Assembly (NCBI GenBank): GCA_021813505.1
Contig: JAKAKI010000079.1
Span: 1 to 64,000 of the forward strand
DNA length: 64,000 nt
Reading direction: 5' to 3'
Source: a bacterium
GTDB taxonomy: Bacteria; Zixibacteria; MSB-5A5; WJJR01
Under the pieces are notes generated by a model. The model saw only the letters and a program-made list of their open reading frames with translations, was not told the DNA's origin and ran no database searches. A program made the position numbers and the translations under genes. Position 1 is the stretch's first letter. The number at the start of each line of letters is the position of its first letter. This document shows positions 31,985 to 40,409 of this stretch, piece by piece.

Positions 31985-32125
31985 ATGTCATCCTGAGGAG
32001 CGCAGCGACGAAGGATCTGCTGTCCGACCCGCGCGCGGCAGACACCCAACTGCAGATCCTTCGTCGCTTCGTGCCGGACAATACTGAGAGTGCCGCAACG
32101 CCCGCTCCTCAGGATGACATCAAAA
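31985..32125. repeat. Long inverted repeat of the tgtcatcctgaggagcgcagcgacgaaggatct type
   Basis: tgtcatcctgaggagcgcagcgacgaaggatctg ... cagatccttcgtcgcttcgtgcc ... gctcctcaggatgaca. Confidence 0.85.
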
Positions 32126-32151
32126 GCGTGACTCCCACTACAGACGTTGGC

Positions 32152-33039
32152 TCACAACATCTTCCACGTCAGCCCCAGCGCAATCGTCTCTTTGAACCGC
32201 CCACCGCGCGCAATCTCTTTATCATAGAGCCACTGCAGATAGAGCGACACCGCGACGTACTTCGATACCTGCGCCGAGAACATATTCTCCCAGTTGACGT
32301 CAACTGCCTTCCAGTAGTCCTCCTCCGGCGTCCCTTTCGATTCCTTTGACTTCGAATTGAAGATCGCCTTGAACGCCGTAAGTTTGGTTTTCCAGACAAT
32401 GCTCGTCTTGGGGATTTTGTATTTGCCATCGGTGACCCACTCGAACCCGGCGTCATTGCTGGATGTCGAGGTCGTCGCGTACGGCGCCGAATCGCTCACC
32501 GTCCGTTTGATGCGCTGGCGGAGCCCGATACCCGCGCGCGTCAGGAACTCGTCGTCGCCTGCCTTATAAAGCAGCCTCGTTAATCCCATCGATTCGGTCA
32601 GATCGATCGGATTCAAGTACAGCTTCTTGTTCTTATTGCCGGCGTCCTCAAATTGGGTGATCACCCGCACCGCCGCGTACGGTGGCAGGGTCTTCCAATT
32701 CAGGTAACGCAACAGACTCTCGAAATCGATCAGGTCGGTCGATTTGAACGGCTTTTTCCACTGCTTCGAATCGGCGTCCTGGCTGTGGGTCTGGCCGTAC
32801 GCCAGCCGCAGGGTCGAGCGCCAGTTCCACGACGTCGGGAATTGCCGCTCCAATCCCAGATTGCCGTTCGCCACCCAGGTCAGACTTCCGGCATCGCCCC
32901 CCTCCCAATTATCCGAGTAGGTGTTCTGCGACAGATTCAAGATGAAATCCACTGATGGTTTCCAGGCCGGTGAGTCCTGCCCCCAAGCCGACAACGGCAA
33001 CACCAGGACAAACACCACAGCCAGCGCGGCACCTTTCAT
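32152..33039 (-). CDS. DUF3078-like secreted/outer-membrane protein
   Basis: Signal peptide MKGAALAVVFVLVLPLSAWGQ; WKPSVDFILNLSQNTYSDNWEGGDAGSLTWVANGNLGLERQF. Confidence 0.65.
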   Translation of the reverse strand: MKGAALAVVFVLVLPLSAWGQDSPAWKPSVDFILNLSQNTYSDNWEGGDAGSLTWVANGNLGLERQFPTSWNWRSTLRLAYGQTHSQDADSKQWKKPFKSTDLIDFESLLRYLNWKTLPPYAAVRVITQFEDAGNKNKKLYLNPIDLTESMGLTRLLYKAGDDEFLTRAGIGLRQRIKRTVSDSAPYATTSTSSNDAGFEWVTDGKYKIPKTSIVWKTKLTAFKAIFNSKSKESKGTPEEDYWKAVDVNWENMFSAQVSKYVAVSLYLQWLYDKEIARGGRFKETIALGLTWKML

Positions 33040-33218
33040 CGATACCTCCCTCCCCAAGCCGATCATGCTCCGGAGCAACCCCCAAATGTTGAAATTCGCT
33101 GCCCCATGGTATGCGATTGCCCCAAATCCGTCAACTCCCACCTCCGCCGGTAGCATGCGCATCCTGCCAGTCAGTAGGGTGGGCTCCGCCCACCTCGCAC
33201 AATGGCACGGCAGCCACG

Positions 33219-33538
33219 GGGGTGTTGTGATACCGCGTGTACTACGGCACGCGCCGAAGCGAGGCCGAGATTGCTTCGTCGCTCCCTCCGCCTGCGGCGG
33301 AGACGTTCCTCGCAATGACTTCGGCGAAATCCGAAATCGGGTCCGACCAATCCAAACCCCACCGCGGCCGCATGTTTCTCCCTTGACCCGGTGAACTCTA
33401 AGAAATAACAGCTTTGCCTTTGCATTGCGGTGACATGTGAGATGTCGTTGCGAGGCGCGGCTCTTTGCGCCGAAGCAACCTCCCCCTTACACAACAGCCA
33501 CCGCTTTTCAGAGGACTTCTTCAACACGCCCATCCGGC
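33219..33538. repeat. MITE-like element family 2, divergent copy
   Basis: gggggtgttgtgat... left; gttgcttcgtcgctccctccgcctgcggcggagacgttcctcgcaatgac ... gagatgtcgttgcgaggcgcggctctttgcgccgaagcaacctcccccttacacaac ... gacttcttcaacacgccc right. Confidence 0.7.
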
Positions 33539-33614
33539 CCCCATGCGCCCCCCCATAAAAAGACGCCCCACCAAACCCGCGGGGCGTCCATACCAATTAC
33601 CGATGCCTATGATG

Positions 33615-34625
33615 TCAAACTTCAACCAACGCCGCACCAACCTGCTCTGACACGACCTGCGGTTCGGCATTCGATTCGTCACTGGTGACCGCCGGCACAT
33701 CCGCGCCGACCAGGAAACCCGCACACCGCCGGATGTCGGTTTCGCTCATCAGATATTGCACCACCCGGTCGATGCCCACGCCGAATCCATAATGCTCGCC
33801 GATGACTGGACCATGCTGTTCCATGTGTTCCAGATAATCCGCAAACTGCGCCAGCCCGAGTCCTCGTTTCTGCAAGGTCGCGTACATTCCGGATCGTTGC
33901 AGACGGTGTTTCAATACCTCTGATTGGTGAATGCGCACCGCGCCGCCCAGCGACTCACCCGCAATCGGCAGCAGCAGATCGCACGATTGCACCGTGGGAC
34001 GGTCGCCGTTGCGCGATGGCGAGGGCTTCATGTTGAAGAACTTCTCCAATGTCGGGCGCGGTCCCGTCAGCGGCTGCGGATCGGGATGATGCGTGAGCAG
34101 CACCGGGCCATCCTGGCACAGCGCCATCTCTTGCGCATGTGAGAAATCCTCGCCCCAGTGCTGCGCACCCAGGCCGAGGAACTCCAGCGCTTCCGCATAG
34201 GAGAGCAACTGCAGCCGTGTGGCGATCGGCGACGCCCCCCATTCCTGCGACACGTCATCGATGGCGCCGAACAGCGACTTGATCATGCTGACCAGATCAG
34301 CGAACCCGCCGCGCCCTTCGACTTCGAAGAGCGTGAACTCACGCAGATGGCGATGATCGATCTCCGCTTCGGCGCGTCCCGATGATCCCATCGTGAACGC
34401 CCGCGCGGTCTGCGCCAGCGCCATCTCGAGATAAAGCTGCCCGGTCTGCGCGAAGAAGAACTCGCCGGGAACACTGCCGCTTTGCACCGCCCACAGCGTA
34501 TCGACATTCTCGCACGCGCCGGTGGCGGTGACAATGCGTGGCGTGGGCACGAACCGGACATCATTCGCCTCGGCCCAACGCCACAGAGACTTGAGCACAC
34601 TATCGTAGATCTGAAGCTTGTTCAT
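33615..34625 (-). CDS. Class II aminoacyl-tRNA-synthetase core protein, AsnRS-like without an N-terminal anticodon-binding domain
   Basis: ENVDTLWAVQSGSVPGEFFFAQTGQLYLEMALAQTARAFTMGSSGRAE...HRHLREFTLFEVEG...; motif 3 GFGVGIDRVVQYLM; start Met at 34625. Confidence 0.8.
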   Translation of the reverse strand: MNKLQIYDSVLKSLWRWAEANDVRFVPTPRIVTATGACENVDTLWAVQSGSVPGEFFFAQTGQLYLEMALAQTARAFTMGSSGRAEAEIDHRHLREFTLFEVEGRGGFADLVSMIKSLFGAIDDVSQEWGASPIATRLQLLSYAEALEFLGLGAQHWGEDFSHAQEMALCQDGPVLLTHHPDPQPLTGPRPTLEKFFNMKPSPSRNGDRPTVQSCDLLLPIAGESLGGAVRIHQSEVLKHRLQRSGMYATLQKRGLGLAQFADYLEHMEQHGPVIGEHYGFGVGIDRVVQYLMSETDIRRCAGFLVGADVPAVTSDESNAEPQVVSEQVGAALVEV

Positions 34626-34789
34626 GGAAACCTCCCGCTGCAAAGCCCCCGGCGTCTCAGCACCAAGGGACGGGTTGATGGTTGAGGACCGCGAATCGCA
34701 GCCCCTATCGGGGGGATAGAAACACTTCCAAGCGTCGGGAGTCAAGGTGATTTCGGACATCAAGTTTGATCGTTCAAGAGTGTTGGACC

Positions 34790-35195
34790 AGGGTGCCCCA
34801 CAGCTTGCTGTGGGTTCTTCCTGATTCACGGACAGTTGACTACAGCCAGGGTGCCCCACAGCTTGCCGTGGGATCTTCCTGTTTCACAGACAGTTGACGA
34901 CAGCCGAGTCAGTTCCAATCGGGACACTAAGATGCCAGGGTGCCAGGGTGCCCCACAGCTTGCTGTGGGATCTTACTGTTTCACAGACAGTTGACGACAC
35001 CGAGTCAGTTCCAATCGGGACACCAAGATGCCAGGGTGTCTGGGTGCCCCACGGCTTGCCGTGGGATCTTACTGTTTCACAGACAGTTGACGACAGCCGA
35101 GTCAGTTCCAATCGGGACACCAAGATGCCAGGGTGTCTGGGTGCCCCACGGCTTGCCGTGGGATCTTCCTGTTTCACAGACAGTTCACGACAGTG
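34790..35195 (+). repeat. Tandem REP array, five palindromes, roughly 95-nt unit in the last four
   Basis: Repeated gggtgccccacagcttgctgtgggatcttcctgtttcacagacagttgacgacagccgagtcagttccaatcgggacaccaagatgccagggtg. Confidence 0.93.
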
Positions 35196-35377
35196 GAGTA
35201 CTGACGAAGTGATTGACAAGGTGAAGATGTCCAGCAAGATTTCAATAAGGGTTTGGTAGGTGACGAAGTTGCGGCACCCCGGATAGAGTAGACACACAAG
35301 TCGAATCCAATGAATTGTACTAATTCATCGGTACCACACCGCTTGCGGTGGGTAAGACGGAATCTACGGCAGGTACC

Positions 35378-35875
35378 GTGACGCGACTCCACCACCATGA
35401 CAACCTCGGAACCGCACGGTTCATCACCTTCAGTTGCTTCCTGCGCGCGCCCAGCCTGACTCTCCCCAACGCGATGCCGATTCTGGCGCGTGAATTTGAC
35501 CGTGTGAGGCAGACTCACGGATTTCTCGTTCTCGGATACGTATTCATGCCCGAGCATGTTCATCTGGTGATTCTCCCATCGGAAGGGACCCGATTGGGGC
35601 GCGTGATCGGTGAGATCAAGTCGCGCTCCGCCCGCGCATTCTTCGCCACAATTCCCGCAGGCCCCAGGGACGCGACGAGAGTATTCTGGCAACGTCGCTG
35701 TTATGACCACAACTGCCGCACAACTGAGACGGTGTTGGAGAAGATCCGCTACTGCCACAACAATCCCGTGAAGCGCGGTCTCGTCACCGATCCGTCAGAA
35801 TGGACATGGTCGAGTTACAATGCCTATTTGGGGAAGACTGACGTGCCGGTCACGGTGGACATGATTCCACTGTAG
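35378..35875 (+). CDS. REP-associated tyrosine transposase (RAYT, Y1 transposase family)
   Basis: GYVFMPEHVHLVILPSEG (HxH), IRYCHNNPVKRGLVTDPSEWTWSSYNAYLG; flanked by REP palindromes. Confidence 0.9.
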   Translation: MTRLHHHDNLGTARFITFSCFLRAPSLTLPNAMPILAREFDRVRQTHGFLVLGYVFMPEHVHLVILPSEGTRLGRVIGEIKSRSARAFFATIPAGPRDATRVFWQRRCYDHNCRTTETVLEKIRYCHNNPVKRGLVTDPSEWTWSSYNAYLGKTDVPVTVDMIPL

Positions 35876-35898
35876 TTAGGTATCCGTGAAATTGAGGC

Positions 35899-35975
35899 TT
35901 CCCACGGCAAGCCGTGGGGCACCCAGTCAGACGAAATTCCCGGCAAAAAGGTGCCCCACCGCCTGCGCCGTGTAA
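35899..35975. repeat. REP palindromes downstream of the RAYT gene, in opposite orientations
   Basis: cttcccacggcaagccgtggggcaccc and ggtgccccaccgcctgcgccgtgtaagacgg. Confidence 0.8.
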
Positions 35976-36076
35976 GACGGAACTCCTGGTACGCACCCTA
36001 ACCCGACACCACCTCAACGCCAACCCCGGACCAAATCACTTCGTCGATCGGTTGTCTGTAAGGACCTGCGGAGCTT

Positions 36077-36769
36077 TTGAAAATGCCGAACATCACGCTT
36101 GAAAGAGCTCTCCAGTCGCTGAAGCTGGCGGCCGTGCTGGATGTCGGCTGCGGCTGTGGTGGCCATTCCACGCGTACACTGCTTGAGCTTTGTGACCGGG
36201 TCGTTGCGATCGACGTCGCTCCCCGTTTAGCCCGCTGGCACGAAATCGCTCAATCCTCGAAGGCGAGATTCTGTTGCATGGACGCCCTGGCCCTGGGCTT
36301 TCCCTGCGATTCTTTTCCACTCGTGGTCGAACCTGCCACCCTGCACCATATCGCCCATTGGCCCGACGCGCTCACAGAGATGCTCCGGGTCTCTTCCGAT
36401 TCCATTCTCCTCCAGGAGCCTGTCGATGATCTTAGGTCCGCAGCCAAGCAGAGAACGTTTGAAGCCCAGGGCCTCTTCCTTTCGCTGCAGGCAGAGGTCG
36501 GCTTCGCCCACTACCGGCACTTGACGCGTGATGCGATCTTCTCCGCACTCGAGGGGCGGGCGGTGATTGCTGAGACACAACTGGAGACCAGTGATGCTCC
36601 GGTCTCTTTCGATGAGTTCTTTGAGTCGTTCGACGTCTTCGCATCCCAGAGTGGCCGGAAGGAATACTGGCTCGACAAGCTTCAGATCATGCGAGCGAAA
36701 TTCGCCGGCGCACCACTGTGTGAAGACGATACCCTGACGATCTGGGCCACCAAACGTACGTCCCGTTGA
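36077..36769 (+). CDS. Class I SAM-dependent methyltransferase
   Basis: LDVGCGCGGHSTRTLLELCDRVVAIDVAPRLAR...ATLHHIAHWPDALTEMLRV. Confidence 0.85.
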   Translation: MKMPNITLERALQSLKLAAVLDVGCGCGGHSTRTLLELCDRVVAIDVAPRLARWHEIAQSSKARFCCMDALALGFPCDSFPLVVEPATLHHIAHWPDALTEMLRVSSDSILLQEPVDDLRSAAKQRTFEAQGLFLSLQAEVGFAHYRHLTRDAIFSALEGRAVIAETQLETSDAPVSFDEFFESFDVFASQSGRKEYWLDKLQIMRAKFAGAPLCEDDTLTIWATKRTSR

Positions 36770-36807
36770 TCACTTTGACCTGCTCGACCAGGGTGCCCCA
36801 CCGCTTG

Positions 36808-37034
36808 GGGGCGTGTTGAAGAACTTGTCCCCAACGTCACGGTAGTTGCGCAGGGGGGAGGTTGCTTCCTCGCTCCCTCCGCCTTCGGCGGAGACGCTCC
36901 TCGCAACGACAACTGTGCCTTTGCATTGCCAACGACATGTGAGATGTCGTTGCGAGGCGCGGCTCTTTGCGCCGAAGCAATCCCCCCCTTACAAAACTCC
37001 CGCCGCTCTTCAGAGGACTTCTTCAACACGCCCC
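36808..37034 (+). mobile_element. MITE-like element family 2, complete copy inserted in a REP palindrome
   Basis: 16-bp terminal inverted repeats GGGGCGTGTTGAAGAA / TTCTTCAACACGCCCC; ttg direct repeats at 36805-36807 and 37035-37037; flanks rejoin to gccccaccgcttgcggtgggtaagacgg. Confidence 0.88.
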
Positions 37035-37086
37035 TTGCGGTGGGTAAGACGGAATTTGCGGTAAGTGCGTTGACGTGACACGACGT

Positions 37087-37488
37087 CTACGACATCGCAT
37101 CACGAGGGTGAAAGGTTTCACGCCCCGGGACGTCTGCTACATGACCTGTCTGTGAAACAGTACCATCCCACGGCAAGCCGTGGGGCACCCAGCGGGGCAC
37201 CACACCACCAGATGACCTCCTGGGGCTTACTCGCTCCCCCGACATATCTGCCGCATGCACCTTGTGCACCGACGCCGCCACCGGCCCCTTGACGCCATCG
37301 ATCAGCCGGAACCGTACACGATCGCCGGAGACCAGCGTGCGCGGACCCAGATCCTTGATCGCCGCACGATTCACATAGACGTCGATTGCGCCATCACGCG
37401 CGATCAAACCCTTGCCAACCACATTGTCGTACGACCGCACCGTACCCTCAGCCATCACCGCTACCTTCTGCATAGATTTTCCGTCCAT
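37087..37488 (-). CDS. Cold-shock-domain protein with a repeat-derived C-terminal tail
   Basis: AEGTVRSYDNVVGKGLIARDGAIDVYVNRAAIKDLGPRTLVSGDRVRFRLIDGVKGPVAASVHKV. Confidence 0.75.
   Translation of the reverse strand: MDGKSMQKVAVMAEGTVRSYDNVVGKGLIARDGAIDVYVNRAAIKDLGPRTLVSGDRVRFRLIDGVKGPVAASVHKVHAADMSGERVSPRRSSGGVVPRWVPHGLPWDGTVSQTGHVADVPGRETFHPRDAMS
37143..37194 (-). repeat. REP unit, inverted relative to the array, inside the 3' end of the cold-shock gene
   Basis: cctgtctgtgaaacagtaccatcccacggcaagccgtggggcacccag. Confidence 0.85.
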
Positions 37489-37562
37489 CATACACATCCT
37501 CTCATGGCGGGGACAAAGCGGCGTCCCCCGTCCGTTGACCACATTGGCTGACCAGTCGTGCC

Positions 37563-37883
37563 CTAAAGCTTGCGTACCGACGCGGCGCGCAGTCCTTTGG
37601 GTCCCTCGGTCAATTCGAACGACACACGATCACCGGGGATGAGGTACTGTCCTTCCTCGCCGAGGATCGCTTCCTGATGCACGAAAACGTCCTTGCCCAT
37701 GCCTTCCTGCGCGATGAAGCCAAAACGCCGGCCACGATCGAACGACTTGACCCTGCCGATCACGGCCGCGGGGCTCAATGGCGTGGTTGCCTCCACTGGA
37801 TTCGTCAAAGTGGGTTCCGCCACCGGATTGGCCTGGGTGGTTTCCTCCGCCGTATCCATCGTATTTCCGTTGGTTCCTTCCAT
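37563..37883 (-). CDS. Cold-shock-domain protein with an acidic/Thr-rich N-terminal extension
   Basis: VIGRVKSFDRGRRFGFIAQEGMGKDVFVHQEAILGEEGQYLIPGDRVSFELTEGPKGLRAASV (RNP1/RNP2 motifs). Confidence 0.88.
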   Translation of the reverse strand: MEGTNGNTMDTAEETTQANPVAEPTLTNPVEATTPLSPAAVIGRVKSFDRGRRFGFIAQEGMGKDVFVHQEAILGEEGQYLIPGDRVSFELTEGPKGLRAASVRKL

Positions 37884-38365
37884 GGTGCACATCCTTTGTT
37901 ACTGGGAATGTAACGGCACTCCCAGTCCGTTGGCCCGGACGGCCTTTGAAACCTATGTGGCTTTCCAGTGAGTGCCGCGCCGTGGGTAGCCGCCCGGCCA
38001 GTCAGTGTGAAGTCTAAGGCTTCGACTTGGAACACGCGTTAAACGGGCTCAATTGCCGGAATATCGACTTTATCTCCAAATCAAAGCCAAGTGCAGTGTG
38101 CGTATGCTGTTCCGCCCAACGCGAACGACCATCCATTCATGAGCCGTGAATCACATTTACGACTCAGAGCGTAACTACGCGTAAAGGCGTATTGCATACG
38201 CCCCGCCACGCGAACCGGATATTCCCCGGAACTCCCTGTCAGGGAATAGATTGGTTGCCGTTTTCACGGCTGTCCGAAGATAAATCCGGCCCCGGCGCCG
38301 TTTGCGCCGTATAAAGAGTTTGGGCACAGCAAGTAAGCCATTTTGAAGATCGATAGGAGATCGGA

Positions 38366-38779
38366 ATGAAGATCTACGTAGGAAACCTTGAACCAAATGT
38401 CAGCGGATCAGACCTTCACGCCACCTTCGGTGCTTACGGCGAGGTCGCCTCGGCCAAAATCAGCACCGACAACTGGTCGGGCGTCTCGCGCGGTTTCGGT
38501 TTTGTCGAAATGGCCGTCCAAAGCCAGGGCGAGGCCGCCATCACAGCACTCAACAAAAAGAAACCGGGTTGGCAGGTGATGCCGGTTCATGAGGGACAGC
38601 AGTCGTTGCGACTCCACCGCAAAGCCACCGCAAAACAGGCGCTCTCAGGAGCAACCCCGTCAGGCGACGCACCGCGACGCAGCGCCTTTGCCAAGGCCGA
38701 GCCGGCCAAGAAACAGGCTGCGGCTCCTGCAGTGCCGATGCCGTCGCTGTCTCGGAAGAAGACCAGCGCCGCGCATTAA
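38366..38779 (+). CDS. RRM-domain RNA-binding protein
   Basis: MKIYVGNLEPNVSGSDLHATFGAYGEVASAKI...SRGFGFVEMA; basic, Ala/Ser/Lys-rich C-terminal tail. Confidence 0.92.
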   Translation: MKIYVGNLEPNVSGSDLHATFGAYGEVASAKISTDNWSGVSRGFGFVEMAVQSQGEAAITALNKKKPGWQVMPVHEGQQSLRLHRKATAKQALSGATPSGDAPRRSAFAKAEPAKKQAAAPAVPMPSLSRKKTSAAH

Positions 38780-38813
38780 GTGCGAATCGAACGACCTTAA
38801 CCGTCTTGAATTC

Positions 38814-38848
38814 GGCAGGCCGGACACGCAGTCCGGCCTGCCTGTTTT
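38814..38848 (+). terminator. Rho-independent terminator of the RRM gene
   Basis: ggcaggccggacacgcagtccggcctgcctgtttt. Confidence 0.8.
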
Positions 38849-38880
38849 AATCTGGCTTGACGCCGAAAGCCTGAGTATTC

Positions 38881-39056
38881 GGGTGCCACGGACAAGGAAG
38901 GCCGAGCGGCTTTTCTGCTCGGCCTTCCTTGTCCGTGTCTTTCTTCTGTTTGCGAGAAGAAGACACGGACAAGCAGATTCTCCAAAGAGCCGGAGAATCT
39001 GCTTGTCCGTGGCACCCCTTTGGTGAACATGGTTTCTCAACAGACCCCTACGCGCG
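38881..39056 (+). repeat. MITE-like element family 1, copy C (left end missing)
   Basis: gggtgccacggacaaggaaggccgagcggcttttctgctcggccttccttgtccgtgtc...cacggacaagcagattctccaaagagccggagaatctgcttgtccgtggcacc...ggtttctcaacagacccc. Confidence 0.88.
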
Positions 39057-39162
39057 GGGACACCACCGCCCCGCGTTTTCAATCTCGATCGCAACCCAGA
39101 AACTAGAGTGCCCCAGCCACAACTGCGGCTGGGGCCTCCAATGCGCGGGCTGAACGAATCCT

Positions 39163-39942
39163 TTACAGCGGCGACACCGTCAGCGTATCCCGCGCACTCA
39201 CTACTGCCGCCGACACTGCGCCGGTGATTTCTGGTGTATCAACTGTCAGTGGAAATGATGTCACAGGAATCCCGTAGTTGGCTCCGGGCCGGACCACAAA
39301 CGTTGGCGCGTAGGCCACCACATGGATGTAATACACATCCGGCACAATCTGGTTATTCTGCGGGTTGTTGAAAGCCGTGGGCGTAAACGTCTGCGACCGC
39401 GTCGATCCCGCCACGACTGCCTGTCCGGGGGCGGCCGATCCGTGCCCGCGCGGCATGATGGCGGCGATGTACCCAGCCGCGCCGGCCGATCCGGTCCACT
39501 CGATGCGCGGATTCGCCTTGTTGGGCTGCCACTGATGTGTATTGGGTATCAGGTTCGAAATCCCAAAACTGTCGGGCATGACCACCGACGTCTGGTACTT
39601 GAACGCTTTGGATGTATCAATCGCCTTGATGGCAACCGTGTGTGCGAACAGCCATTTTTTCTTCGCATAAGTTGTATCGACCCTGCCCGTCGCGCCAACC
39701 CGGATCGTATCCGCGTCCACCAGCACGAATCCGCCGGCAAACGCCGAGTCGTTGCGCAAAAATTCCAGCGACAGGTAATCCGACTGGGTATCGAGATTCT
39801 TCTCCAGAAGAATGCTGAATGAATACGACGCACTCTTCGGCCGGTTCAACGATCCGCCGCTGCAACCGGCAATAACCAAAAGCCCCAGAATCGCCAGCCC
39901 CACGACCATACGACGCGCCCAAACTCTATTGCTCTCTGACAT
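39163..39942 (-). CDS. Lipoprotein of unknown function
   Basis: Signal peptide and lipobox LAILGLLVIAGCSGGSLNRP. Confidence 0.65.
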   Translation of the reverse strand: MSESNRVWARRMVVGLAILGLLVIAGCSGGSLNRPKSASYSFSILLEKNLDTQSDYLSLEFLRNDSAFAGGFVLVDADTIRVGATGRVDTTYAKKKWLFAHTVAIKAIDTSKAFKYQTSVVMPDSFGISNLIPNTHQWQPNKANPRIEWTGSAGAAGYIAAIMPRGHGSAAPGQAVVAGSTRSQTFTPTAFNNPQNNQIVPDVYYIHVVAYAPTFVVRPGANYGIPVTSFPLTVDTPEITGAVSAAVVSARDTLTVSPL

Positions 39943-40089
39943 TTTCGACTCCGTTTCTATACGCCCTTGTTACTGTATCGGCGCATCGCGCACGGGGTTT
40001 CAGACAATTCTACACGCGTAACCCCCGCTCATCGCCCTCCAACCCACTGTTTGGCAATCCCTTAAATCTCCCGGCCCACCCCTGGTGGG

Positions 40090-40310
40090 CGTGTTGAGGA
40101 AGCCCTCCGAAAGGTGGCGGCAGTTGTGTAAGGGAGAGGTTGCTTCGGCGCAAAAAGCCGCGCCTCGCAACGACATCACACTGGTCGTTGGCAACGCAAA
40201 GGCACAGTTGTCGTTGCGAGGAGCGTCTCCGCCGAAGGCGGAAGGAGCGACGAAGCAACCTCCCCCTTACACAACTGCCACGATCTTGAGGACAAGGTTT
40301 TGAACAGACT
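40090..40310. repeat. MITE-like element family 2, copy with imperfect ends
   Basis: gggcgtgttgaggaagccctccg...ggcagttgtgtaagggagaggttgcttcggcgcaaaaagccgcgcctcgcaacgac...gtcgttgcgaggagcgtctccgccgaaggcgg...gaagcaacctcccccttacacaactgcc...ttttgaacagactc. Confidence 0.75.
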
Positions 40311-40409
40311 CTTGGTAGCATGGGGATCCTGCCCATGCCCCGGTTCTTGGGCAGGAGCGCCACCCGGTGCGTATATTGATCTGGGGCAATAAGACCGAGA
40401 GACTCGTTT

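Noticed and set aside
34626-34790. T-box riboswitch upstream of the AsnRS-like gene
   Set aside because: No TGGnACCGCG T-box sequence was seen in the leader on the minus strand.
34790-35195. CRISPR array in the regularly spaced repeats
   Set aside because: The spacers are near-identical to each other, the repeats are palindromic REPs beside a RAYT, and there are no cas genes.
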